In this document: positions 11,502 through 22,080 of the stretch, in pieces | Layout: each line of letters opens with the position of its first letter | Numbering within the stretch: position 1 is the stretch's first letter | Assembly (NCBI GenBank): GCA_033807775.1 | Contig: CM066317.1 | Span: 38,567,870-38,631,869, forward strand | From: Saussurea involucrata | Lineage: Eukaryota; Streptophyta; Magnoliopsida; Asterales; Asteraceae | DNA length: 64,000 bases | Reading direction: 5' to 3' | Notes under the pieces: model-generated | Told to the model about the DNA's origin: nothing | The model's database searches: none | What the model saw: the letters and a program-made list of their open reading frames with translations, nothing else | Program-made: the position numbers and the translations under genes

Positions 11502-11790
11502 TGTTAGGGTCATATTTGGTTGAATAGAAGTTCAAGGGCTGAATTGTATTTCTTTGTTTTGAGCCTTATTAGTGAACGGGCCGTGGGCTTGTTACCACGG
11601 GCCCGACATATATAATGTTTTGTTTAGCCTTAGTTTTAGGCTAGTTGTCTATTTTGCTTTCTTGAACTTATTGTAAACACTCTCTCAATATTGAAAGTTA
11701 AATTGGATGACCAGTTGAAATCATATCGTTTGTTATTCATCTATTGTTTTCTTATTGTTCGTTGTATGGATCTGAGACTCATACTTGTCA
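11502..11790 (+). repeat. 3' LTR of the ORF3-bearing copia copy 1
   Basis: It starts with TGTTAGGGTC after the polypurine tract. I place the end at TTGTCA (11790) because the reading frame of the C1 pol resumes just beyond it on the other strand. The partner LTR is missing, so the outer boundary could be off by a few bases. Confidence 0.65.
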
Positions 11791-12929
11791 TTCAGCACGA
11801 TACACCTGCACCCAAAAACACGAAAGTTGTGTATTACAGGTTTTCTATGGTTGATAATTTAATATGGAGTTTTGCCAAACCGTCGATGTATAATTGAACG
11901 ATTTTGTGTATAGCATGCCGTTGACACAACTTTGGCCCACAAAAACAAAGGTAGATCAGCATAGGATAGCATCGTTCTAGCAGCTTCAACAAGAGTACGA
12001 TTTCATCTTTCAACAACCCCATTCTACTGAGGTGTTCTTCCTGCAGAGTATTGATGTGAAATTCCTAATGACTTAAAGAAGTCATCAAGAGTCTTGTTTT
12101 TGAACTCTGTCCCGTTGTGTGGTCTAATTGTTTGAACCATTTGTTGAAGATTCACTTGAAGCTGTTTGATTAACGAGATAATCAACTCAGGTGTTTCATC
12201 TTTGGATCGTAGAAATTTCACCCATGTGTATCTCAAAAAGTCATCGACGACAACCAACACATATCTCTTAGCACTTATACTCTGAGTCTTCATCGGCCCA
12301 CAGAGATCCATATGAAGAATCTCCAAAACTTTGTGTGTATTCGGCTCAGGTTTTGGAGGATGAGGAGCTCGTTTCATCCTCCCCTTCTCACAGGCGGTAC
12401 ATAAGTTGTCTTTCTCAAACTTTAGAACTGGTAGACCTAAAACTAAATCACCTAGCATCAGTTTTTGAATATAACGGAAATTGAGATGAGATAGTCGTCT
12501 ATGCCATAACCAACTTTTCTCCATTGATGCTTTAGACAATAGACACACGTCATTCTTCGGTTTAATCTTTGACAGATCAATGGTGTAAAGATTGGACTTC
12601 CTCGTACCAACTAGAAGCTCATCCCCTCCTTCGGTTCGAACTGAACACCGGGTCTTCTTGAAATTAACTTCTAGATCCTTATCACAAAATTGACCTATGC
12701 TAAACAAATTATGCCCCAAACCTTCAACATAATTAACTTTGGTAATCCTAACGTTGTCTTTCACTATGTCTTCGTAACCCAGAATCGGAGAGTACTGATC
12801 GTTTCCAAACTTGACTCTTCCACCATATTTTTCCACAAAATTATTGAGCAGCTCCTTTCTACCAGTCATGTGTTTTGAGCAGCCTGAATCTAAATACCAT
12901 ACATGACTGGGCTGCAAAAGGGAAATCAA
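11791..12929 (-). pseudogene. Copia pol remnant of C1: protease, GAG-pre-integrase, integrase
   Basis: The open part (12024-12929) begins right at the gag stop with HVWYLDSGCSKHMTG, the protease start with its D-S-G. The zinc-binding HRRLSHLNF...CTACEKGRMK region and the integrase core HMDLCGP follow. The second catalytic aspartate is lost: the usual SDNGTEF reads PHNGTEF. A stop follows at about 12021, and homology continues (NGVVER, then VFGCRC) to 11791, where the inserted LTR begins. Reverse transcriptase and RNase H lie beyond the interruption, outside what can be seen. Confidence 0.85.
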
Positions 12930-15900
12930 GTGGTTTTAGGTACCCATTTGAGAATGGGTGCTTTTAGGTTAGGAGTTCCAACAGGTTTCGATTTATCATT
13001 TTTACTTTTAAAACCTCTATTATAATTTCCGTTTGAATAAAATCATTTAGGACCATGGAAATTATAACCAAACCAATAAGAATAATTGGACTTGAAGATA
13101 AAATCATCCACTCCACAATATGAACAACAAATTTGATCATGCGCTAAATTAATCAATTGTTGCATTAAATAAAGCTTGTACAGAATAACAAGTTTTTGTT
13201 TATTGCAAACACCTTGATTTCTAACAGTAGAAGCAAAATTGTTTTTCATGGAATTAAAAGGAACATGAGATGATTTTGTCTGGGCCACATCTTGTGCGGA
13301 CTCCTTTATTCTCCATTCGAGTCTCGAGTTGTTTCTTATATAAAAATCTAAAATGCCAGCAAAATAAGAATCATAAGCATTGGAATTTCGAGCTTGAAAA
13401 GACTTTGATTTGTGATTATTCTTCTTCTTCTTTTTCTTTTTCTGAAATGATTGTTTAGATTTGGATTTGGAATAATAATCATTATCAGAAATTTTGTCAG
13501 CTGATTTTGAAGATTCCCCTTTGAAGAAAGTCTTCTTAGGTTCCTCTTCTTTGATTAAGAAGTCAGCGTGATCTGGAAGTTTGGCACTAAAATCAAAATC
13601 AAATTGAACAGCTGTTTCTTTTACTTCCTTACCCTTCACATCACAAGGATTCTCAATATCATGATCAGACTGACTATCCAATGAAGTGTGAAAGATACCA
13701 TAAGATTTCGGATAGAGAAATTCATTTTGTTCTTTTTGAAATTCTTTATCTTTTTCAGTAGGGATATATTTCTTAGGAGAAGCTTTATCAAATTGACTTT
13801 CTAAATCCCAAGATTCAGAATCTTCTTGGTCATCAATAGTCATGCTTCTGAAGATATTATTTCCCATAAATGCCTTACACGAAGAAACATCTGAATCTGA
13901 AGAATGTTTTTCTTTTAAAAATTTCTCATCAGATATTTATTTACGTTTAGCTTTCATTTCTTTTAAGCCATTTGAAATAACTGTAAACATAACTTCCTTT
14001 TCAATGTCAAAAGTAAGTTGGTCATCATTCCTGACTTCCTCAATTTTTCTTTTGATTTTGCTTTCAAGGTCTACGAGCTTTTGTTTGAGTACCAAAGGAG
14101 GATAATAAAATTTTCCTTCAAAAACAGGGTTTTCACTCTCCTTCGGTTGCTCAATCGCATAGCTCTGGAAATAGTCATTAGACAAGGTTTGCTTCCAATT
14201 CCAAACCAATGCCTTCCTATTCTCCTTTTCATAGACAAAAGGAAGTTGCATTTTCACAATGGTTTTTCTTGTAACCTCTTCCTCAGCCTCATAATCTTCC
14301 CCATCCATTTTAAGCCAATTGATTTTATATTTAGGATTCCGGGATGGAAGGTCAAGCCATTCAAATTTATAAAGAGTTGGGGACTTTTTCAAAGCATTTT
14401 CCAAATAACGAGGATTATCATATCCCAAGCCCCATTTTGAGTTATAGTATCTGAAATTTTTAGTTGTGTTAAGGTGAATAGTCTGTTCAGTCTGACCTAA
14501 CTTGTACAAGTTTTCTTCCAGATAACTAGCTTTCTCTGTCAACTCAGTATTAATATCTTTGTAAGAATGCAACAATTGTTCAAGCTCAATCTTCCTATTT
14601 TCTGAAAGTTTTAGTTTTTCTGCCATTTCATCCATTCTTTTTTGAAAACAAGCTTGAGTTTCCTCGAATTCATCTTGACTCTTTTTCAACCCATCTTTTA
14701 AATAATTATGTTCAATGATTAGTTGTTTTTGAGAGTCAATTACTTTATGTTTTTTATGAAGTTTTTCAGTTAAATCATCTTGTTTTAATTGTAAGACTTT
14801 TAGATTTTGCGCGAAATAATTAATGGTGTAGGATTCTACCTCATCTGTCTCAGGCACCGCATCAGCTTCGGAATCCTCACCATCTTTGCTCATCAGGCAC
14901 ATCTTGGCCAAAGCAGCAGTCTCCTCTTCATCCTCATCATCTGTTTGATCCAGCCAGTATTCCTCCTCCACCAGCAATGCTTTCCCGGAATCTTTCTGCT
15001 TTGCCAGCAACATCTTGTTTTTGTAGTAGTCCGAATCCCGTACCTTAAGTTTCCAGCACTCCTTGGCAAAGTGGCCAGATTTTCCACAGTTATAACACTT
15101 CTGTTCCTCCTCTTTCTTATCAGCAAACTTCTTAAACTCAACTCTCTTAACCTCCTCTTTCCGATCATCAAACCGTTTCTTGGACTCAATTTGATCCTTA
15201 TGCTCAAAGTTTCTTGCACCCGATGAGTAACGTTGGTTGTTTGATCCGGTTTTCTTAACATATTGCTTCTGAAAGGCTTTGGTTAGAAGAATCATAGCCC
15301 GCCTTAAACTTTCAGCTTCATCTAGGTCATCACTGTCAATACCATCTTCCTCTATATCAACATTCTTGCCTTTATTAGTATACTTCCTAGATTTACTTGA
15401 CATTAAAGCAATAGGTTCACTTTTAAATTCATCCTCTTTCTTTTCCAGCACTTCCACTTTCTTCTCCTTCTTATCTTTCTTCTTCTTCTTTTCTCTCTTT
15501 TCCTCCGCGTCATCTTCATCCTGTTTAAGCGTTTCAAACATCTCTTGTAACTGTAGAGAAGCCAATCTGGAATGTTGTTTCATTCGGTGAGCATACTTCT
15601 TCCATTAGGACTGGAGTACACTTAAGAACTTCACATCGTTCTCAATTATGGACTTCTGTATGCTATATCTATCTAGCTCATTCAGGATGGTTGTGAAGCG
15701 GTCATATGTACTATCCAGAGTCTCTCCCTTCTTCTGTTTAAAATTCTCGTATTTATTAATCACATTTGAAATTCTCATTTGGTTTTCCACTTCTGAACCC
15801 TGATAAAGTTTGATCAGTTCATCGAGCATTCCTTTCCCAGTTTCATTGAAACTATCAACTTTTTGGTAGATTTCGTTAGTCAACGCTTGCATAACCAGTG

Positions 15901-16162
15901 ATCTTGCTGCTTTATCAGCATTATGTCTCTCAAGTTCATCACCAGAATAACTCTTAGGATCAACCAATTCTTGTGTTCCTTCTGGTTCTTGTGTAAATAC
16001 TGGTGGCATTACTCCTTCTTTCAAGGAACTTAAGATACGATCATCATTCTCTTGTGGTTCGACATAATCGAGAAACCTATCTTTCCAAATTTTAAATTCT
16101 TTCGGGAACAATACATGTGGTTTATCCTTTGACCCTATATTCAACATATCTCTGGCTGTCAT
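12926..16162 (-). pseudogene. Copia gag of C1, one frame of about 1080 codons with three stops
   Basis: A single reading frame runs from ATG at 16162 to TGA at 12926-12928, broken only by stops at 15605, 13937 and 13043. Domains in order: UBN2-type gag core (15605-16162), a lysine-rich charged stretch, a CCHC knuckle CYNCGKSGHFAKEC (about 15050-15090), a long coiled coil (about 14500-14800), a lysine/serine-rich segment, a second cysteine motif QICCSYCG (about 13130), and a KWVP end just before protease. At about 1080 codons it is much longer than typical copia gag; the extra length is the coiled-coil tail also seen in the intact gag at 39980. C3 holds a near relative on the plus strand. Confidence 0.85.
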
Positions 16163-16986
16163 GATGAATACTTGTTACTGATCGTTAAGCAACCTTCTGA
16201 TCTGATTAGAAAAATTAGTACCCACACTGTTTTATCGCAGCTCAAAGTTATCGCAAGCTGCACTTTTTGTTGTAACACAAACCTTGTCGCATCCCAACAC
16301 TTTGTCACAACAAACTTTATCGCAATGGAACTTTTCTCGCAAAGGAAAATTTTATCGCAACTTGAATTTGTCGCAAATACACACTTTGTCGCAACATACT
16401 TTGTCGCACAGAGGAATTTTGTTGCAACAGAGAGGTTGCGATAACACTCAAAACAGAATTTTATCGCAATAGGTCGTTGTGATAAATTAATGTTCACAAA
16501 CAGTTGTTTGCGATAAAATTGGGTTATCGCAGCTAGCACTTGCGATATCTTACTGTTCACTAACAACCGTTGCGATAATGATGAACACAATATGTTGCGA
16601 TAACTATGAAGATTCAACAGATTCTAAGTCCAATCCTCAAAACAGATCCAATTAAGCTGAAAATTGGTACGCAGGTTCGCACAGTGATTCTGGAAAACTT
16701 TAATACTACAAGTTTTGTCCAAAATCCAACAGAAAATAGGACTTTAATCCAAAAACAGTGTGTGTGAACTTTAGCTCGAAAATGATGAGTTTTCTGAATC
16801 TGAGTCAAATCCTAGTGATATTGCGGAAGGAAATCACGTAGGGATTGCTAATAAACACTCCTTGATCAATTTTGATCCATTTGAAGCACTCAAATGGCCA
16901 AAATCAATCAAAAGTGATGAAAAATGAAGAACACTCAAAGGTTTAAAAAAACTCATAAACTAATCTGGATCAGAATGATATGCCTT
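16163..16986 (-). other. 5' leader of C1 with dense TTATCGCAA / TTGCGATAA motifs
   Basis: This untranslated stretch lies between the primer-binding site and gag. Its gag-proximal part (16216-16610) holds about 19 occurrences or close variants of TTATCGCAA in both orientations. Neighbouring opposite copies form hairpins, for example TGCGATAA...TTATCGCA at 16509-16531. The distal part (16620-16986) has no evident repeat. No protein is supported. Confidence 0.85.
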
Positions 16987-16998
16987 GCTCTGATACCA
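16987..16998 (-). promoter_or_regulatory. Primer-binding site of C1 (initiator tRNA-Met)
   Basis: TGGTATCAGAGC on the minus strand, two bases inside the LTR end at 17001. It sets C1 on the minus strand. Confidence 0.92.
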
Positions 16999-17000
16999 AT

Positions 17001-17145
17001 TGTGATCCCAGAACAAGCATTCAATACACAATATGAATCAATTTGAGAGTGATTCAAGTAACAATGATTAACAAAAATTGAACTAGATTGAGAAGAGAAT
17101 TGTACAAAATATAAATTTAGCTTTATTTCTCTCTCATGGAGGTCA

Positions 17146-17195
<50 letters not shown>

Positions 17196-17354
17196 TGATG
17201 AATGACCTCTAATTATGCTCTCTCGTGTACTCTCTCACAATTCCCTTACAATACCCTATTTATATGCTTTGACCATCACTAACAAGTACCTTGACTTTGA
17301 CTATTGTTGACTAATTGTAATTATCCTAAATCTTGAATACATTATGTACTAACA
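17001..17354 (-). repeat. Copia LTR shared by C1 and C2
   Basis: A 354 bp LTR from TGTGATCCCAG to ACTAACA in plus-strand reading. On its left is a primer-binding site, as for a 5' LTR. On its right is an inverted polypurine tract (ATCTCCCCCTAT), as for a 3' LTR. It therefore serves both neighbours. It carries TATAAATA on the minus strand (17258-17265) and an (AC)n run near 17157-17190. A shorter copy is at 38807-39083. Confidence 0.85.
17156..17191. repeat. (AC)n microsatellite inside the LTR
   Basis: About 17 uninterrupted AC units. The related LTR at 38915-38930 has only about six, so the tract length changes between copies. Confidence 0.95.
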
Positions 17355-19370
17355 ATCTCCCCCTATGGATTCAAGATTTAAAAATTATGACGACAGTCTT
17401 TAGCTCTTTAATCTTCAGATCTTCAACACTTTAAACCTTTGACGAATCTTCAGATAAACTTTTATCTTCAAGAATCCACTTTGACAACTTTAATTCTTCA
17501 TTAGGATCTTCCAAAACAAATAGTCACAAAGTCTTGAAACACGAACTTCAAATCTGTGTAGTGTTGATCAAAGTCTTCAAAATAAAATCTTTATATCTTC
17601 GAATCACTGATCTTTGCAGCTTTGAGCTTTTGGCAAATTTCTTCAGTCTTTGAACATGAACGGGATTTGAGGTTTTAACGGGCTTTGAGCTTTAAGACAT
17701 TCTTGAATAATCTTTAATCACGAACTGTCTTTGTATCTTCACGCATTTGATCATCTTGAACAAACTGTCTTCAACTTATCTCTCAGAAACACTTTATCTT
17801 GAACTTCTTCGACTTTGACAAATATCTCTTTGACTCTTGAAAATTGAAATATTTGAATTATCTCCCTCTTTTCTTCTGTTTGATATTTCTCCCCCTTTTT
17901 GATGATTGTGAGCATCATGATCATCAAAATTCTTTTCAATTTCAGCAGTCTTTGAATATCAGAAACAATCTCCTCCTTTTGATGTGTATAACCGTCAATT
18001 CCAAAAATGTTTATCCGAATCTTTTCAAATTCAGATAATATAACAGCTGTAACCCTGAATCAACAAATGAGACAGTTAAAATGCCTGTAAGTTGCACAAA
18101 GCCACATAGTACAACGAATGCACTTTGGAAAATAGATTTTTGATGTTCACTCCTCCAAGGCTTCCATTCAATCATCGAAAAGCACTAAGGAATTTCGATG
18201 AACGTTATGACAAGAAAACTTATTCCTTGTGTGTACGTGCAAGTGTAGAAATGATTGAAGCAACTTATGCTTGATTAGTAGGCTCAAAATGTGTAAACTG
18301 TTGAGACAGCAACAAGTTTTCCACGGACTCAATGTGCATGATTGAAGTGAGAAGGTGGGGCAAACTTCCTTCTTTTTCAATATCCAAACCTTCCGAATGA
18401 AGATTAGATAGATAATATGATGTGTCCCCAAGAAAAATTGAAACATTTCTTTGTTGAGAAAGAAATGAGTAGATGGTGGGGTTAATGCAAGAGTTGGCAT
18501 GGGCTAATTGCCTGTTTCAATGATGGTCACCAAAGAATGTGAACCAATCAGTAATTTGGCTGCCCGGCTCAGAAAGTGGTTGGTGCAGAGTTCTCGTATT
18601 CTTTTAACTTTGTTCTCACACCCTCTTTCTGTTTTTAATCTGCTAACGTCTAACCAAACTCTCTTTTTCATTTTACCTCAGCACAATGAGATTACTCAAC
18701 CGGATGAGTTATCTCCCCCACTCTTTGATTTCGACCCCTCACCCCTCAATCACTCAAGGATAACTTCTTGGGTAGGAAACATTGGTTAACGTGGATCCAT
18801 AGAAGTACAATGTTGCTCACACACTGATCCCCATGAATTTTTTTCCTAAAAATATGTGTTGTTCAACAGTTTAGCTTGACCAAATATGAATCTCAGCATT
18901 TGAATTACATTGTCATCAGAATGCATGATCCACAAGAATTATAATGAATATTTGAGCATTTGAACTTTGAAGATTTCTCAAAACAAGGATATTGAATGAA
19001 TGAAATGAATTCGATAGACTTGTTTGAGAATCTGACAATGTACCAATCAGATCAAATATGAAGGATAATCATGTACGGTTAGGGTATCAAAGAATTGGAC
19101 ATTTTGTTTATATGAACAAATATAAACAATCTTTGAATGAAATACTTAAGTTTTCACGCTAAATGAATGTATGATGCTCAACAAAAATTGAAGTACAAAC
19201 GGGAGTATTACCATCGAAAAATTGTTTCATTTTTGAGACATGGTAATAACAAAGTCAATAAGAGGCTGAACCGGTGAGTATGAATATTTGAAAGTGTAGA
19301 AAAGATAATACACAAGTATTAATCTTTAGAAACACAAGGTCAGAAACAATGATGTAATAATCCGAGATAT
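17355..19370 (-). other. 3' non-coding region of C2 next to its polypurine tract
   Basis: AT-rich DNA with repeated pyrimidine tracts on the plus strand (CTCCCCCTA at 17357, CTCCCTC near 17863, CTCCCCC near 17888), the inverted form of GGGGGAG tracts. The tract at 17355-17367 touches the LTR and is the polypurine tract. Short open frames are present, but none shows a recognisable domain or a decayed relative elsewhere in the window, so I call no gene. The DNA continues at 28375 beyond the inserted LARD. Confidence 0.6.
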
Positions 19371-21907
19371 TGTAACGTCCCAAAAATTACAAGGAATTTA
19401 AATTTTCAAAAATAATGCATTTCACTATAATCAAACCACAAGTTAACAAATCCCATTACAATAAAAATAAACGTCGTTGATTTAAACCGTCAGACAAAGT
19501 TAAGCAGCGGAAAAGTTATATAATTAAATCCCCATTTAATAAAAAATTAACTTAAACAGTCTTCGCCTTGTGCCCGTGTGTACCGTCATGCCCGACTGCT
19601 ACTCGCACCTGAAATCATAAGATTTTGGGAAGGGGTAAGCACGAAGCTTAGTGAATTCAAACCATAAATAGGATCGCAATTATATCAGCATCACCCTTAA
19701 ACAGCTAGTTATCGCAACCAACTCATACCATGCAATCACGTCTTGCACCCAAATTTATATATACCAAATATACCAGCACATATTTTTCTTGGAACATCCA
19801 TCAAGAAAATATATCACGATTAATAATAAGCCTTATACTCCTTGGAACGACCATCAAGAAGATATAATCGAAACTTATTATACAAACACATATACTTCTT
19901 GGAACAACCATCTAGAAGATATATCACCATTAACAATAAGCCTTATACTCCTTGGAACGACCATCAAGAAGGTATAATCGCAACTTATTATACAAACACA
20001 TATACTTCTTGGAACAACCATCAAGAAGATATATCACCATTAACAATAAGCCTTATACTCCTTGGAACGACCATCAAGAAGGTATAATCGCAACTTATTA
20101 TACAAACACATATACTTCTTGGAACAACCATCAAGAAGATATATCACCATTAACAATAAGCCTTATACTCCATGGAACGACCATCAAGAAGGTATAATCG
20201 CAACTTATTATACAAACACATATACTTCTTGGAACAACCATCAAGAAGTACATCAATCACAGTTCAATATATATACACAACTATATATACCCTCTAACAC
20301 AATAATATCAACAAACAATAATAACTATCACACTCGAGCTATAGTAACACAAATATAGTTCCCATCATATATAGTGAGAGAACTCACCTCAAAAGCAAAG
20401 CTTATGTCCTCAACAACAACACGAACCGGCCAACACCAGCTCACCTTTTTCCACCTAAATAAGTGTTAACAAATGTCAAAGTGACGGCCCAACCCTAAGC
20501 CACGACTACTAAATTATAAAATACATTTTCCAGTTTTTACTCTCAACACACAGGTCTGTTCGGGACCTGTTTAACCCCTTATAAACTGATAAATCCAGAA
20601 ATATTTTTCCATAATCACAAAGTCCAATGTCTTAGTGTTCCAAGGACATATCGCACGCTCTCTAACGATATTTCTACAATTTACTATGGATTTTACAAAA
20701 CCGACTTGCAGCATAGTGAAAAACAGGACCTTTCAGTACAAAACAGCAATTTGACACTAGCTATGGTCCGAACTGGTTTCTCCGTAAAACATATGAAACT
20801 TACTAGACTCAGAATGGGAGAATTTGGCACCGATTTCACCCCAATACGATGTCCCTAGAAAAAGTTATGGCTTTCCCAAAACAGTGGAAGAAACTGTGAA
20901 TTTCACATGAAATGACAAATGTTGTTTATAAACCCATTAAGACATAGCTTAACCCAAACAGACCCGAACAGCCTATAAGCTTACTGAAGAAAGGTCATAC
21001 TAGGCGGGACAACAACCGAGCACCACCCACTTCCGCCTCCGGCAGCGGTGGTGGTTGGCGGCGGCGACGATGGTTACGGTAACCCGTCCGGCGAGACCTC
21101 CCAACGTCACCCACACCCGACTCACTCGCAAAACGCACCCGAACACACCCGCACACACCCGCACCCCCCTGCCGCCATCACAGCGGCGTGCAGTGGTGGC
21201 CCCACCGCCGGCAGCCGTGGCTGCGGCGGTGGTGGTGGCGGTTCACGGCGGCTCTTGCCGATATCAACAACGAACACGAAAAAGAAAAAGCTATTACCTC
21301 AACGCAACGCCCTACGTCCCTCTTTCCGACCGAACTCGCCGGCGATCACTTCTTCCTCTTCTCTTCTCGACGCCGACAGCCTCCTCTCTCTCTCTCCGGC
21401 GAACTCTCTCTCTCCGGCGAACTCTCTCTCTTCGCGCCTCTCTCTCTTCGCACCTCTCTCTCTCGCGATCTCTCACTCTTTTCTCCGACAGAACGGCGCT
21501 GGGGCGCCGGCGGTGGCTGTGGGGTTGCACGGCAGTGGCTGTGGAATGAAACCGACGAGAGGGGGGGGGGGAGAAAACTCAGCCGAGAGAAACCAAAACG
21601 TGAGGGATAGAGATGCCTTAGGGTTTTCTTTTTCTTCTCACTTCCTTCCTTGCTTGCTTCTCACGAAAACACAACACACCCCAAAATGAAATATGGGTTT
21701 TCGGTTTGGAGATTTGCATGGGCCGAAACCATGCCATGTTTTGGCCCTTGACACAAATGGTCCCTCAACTAATTCCTTCTCGCAACTAACCAAAATTTTG
21801 ACATATTTAACAATTAGGCCCAAAACGTCTAACCCCGTTAACGGAAACCACGTTAAATAAAACTTAAAAAAATAAAAGAAATTACATACCGGGATACGGG
21901 CTTTACA
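19371..21907 (-). repeat. 3' LTR of the LARD
   Basis: Near-identical to the right LTR. It contains the 110 bp minisatellite (about 19790-20247) and a GC-rich zone (about 21010-21560) with CTCTCTCTCCGGCGAA repeats. The right LTR has one fewer copy of that sub-repeat. Open frames over the GC-rich zone encode low-complexity proline, serine or arginine runs and are not convincing genes. Confidence 0.95.
19790..20247. repeat. 110 bp minisatellite in the left LTR, about four copies
   Basis: Units of 110 bp repeat with almost no change. Each is two diverged halves of about 55 bp built on CTTGGAACGACCATCAAGAA and CTTGGAACAACCATCAAGAA. Because 110 is not a multiple of three, the same 81-residue open frame reappears at 19842, 19952 and 20062; it is an artefact of the repeat. 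Confidence 0.93.
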
Positions 21908-21919
21908 ACTCTCCCCCAC
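21908..21919 (-). promoter_or_regulatory. Polypurine tract of the LARD
   Basis: GTGGGGGAGAGT on the minus strand directly precedes the 3' LTR. It sets the orientation. Confidence 0.88.
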
Positions 21920-22080
21920 TTGGATTAGACTTCGTCCTCGAAGTCTAGACCGGCGAATAACTCGGGATAGTTCTCGCGCATCTCCGCTTCGGGTTCCTAC
22001 GTCCACTCGAACCCTTTCGGTGCGACCACTGGACTTTCCTCAACTAGAATATAAATTTCTCACCCCGTATAGAATTTCTC
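21920..22080 (-). pseudogene. Chromodomain / integrase C-terminal trace
   Basis: Minus-strand translation just before the polypurine tract gives PKGFEWT, a stop, EPEAEMRENYPELFAG, then LDFEDEV and a stop. This matches the WxWEPE...YPELF tail of chromovirus integrases with the second tryptophan changed to a stop. It is the only recognisable coding trace in the interior and links the LARD to a chromovirus parent. Confidence 0.7.

Larger units (their letters stand above)
6011..11790 (+). mobile_element. 3' part of a Ty1/copia element carrying ORF3, plus strand
   Basis: The preserved part holds the pol-ORF3 spacer, the ORF3 promoter and leader, a decayed ORF3, a polypurine tract (11491-11501) and a 3' LTR (11502-11790). 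gag, pol and the 5' LTR are missing because the left side is cut by the gypsy LTR ending at 6010. On the right, the pol of minus-strand element C1 begins directly after the LTR, so this element was inserted into C1. Confidence 0.75.
11791..17354 (-). mobile_element. Ty1/copia element C1, minus strand, 5' part
   Basis: Minus-strand order is LTR (17354-17001), primer-binding site, a leader with TTATCGCAA arrays, gag (16162-12926), and pol from protease into integrase, cut at 11791 by the plus-strand copia insertion. It has several stops and is a dead copy. Its LTR is shared with C2 to the right. Confidence 0.85.

Noticed and set aside
16159..16617. 152-codon minus-strand open frame upstream of gag
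   Set aside because: It is composed of the TTATCGCAA motif array (CNKF/ATKF-like repeats) and has no domain. It is better explained as leader DNA.
18508..18789. 93-codon plus-strand open frame in the C2 3' region
   Set aside because: No recognisable domain, no homologue elsewhere in the window, and DNA of retrotransposon 3' non-coding type.
19842..20358. Series of 81-98 residue open frames repeating every 110 bases (also 26322-26838)
   Set aside because: They arise because a 110 bp minisatellite has the same open stretch in successive frames. There is no protein signature, and they lie inside an LTR.
21048..21689. Open frame of 213 codons rich in Pro, His, Ser and Gly (also 27528-28151)
   Set aside because: It lies in a GC-rich LTR zone with CTCTC and CCGGCGAA repeats. 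Three overlapping frames are open at once and the two LTR copies differ by frame-breaking indels.
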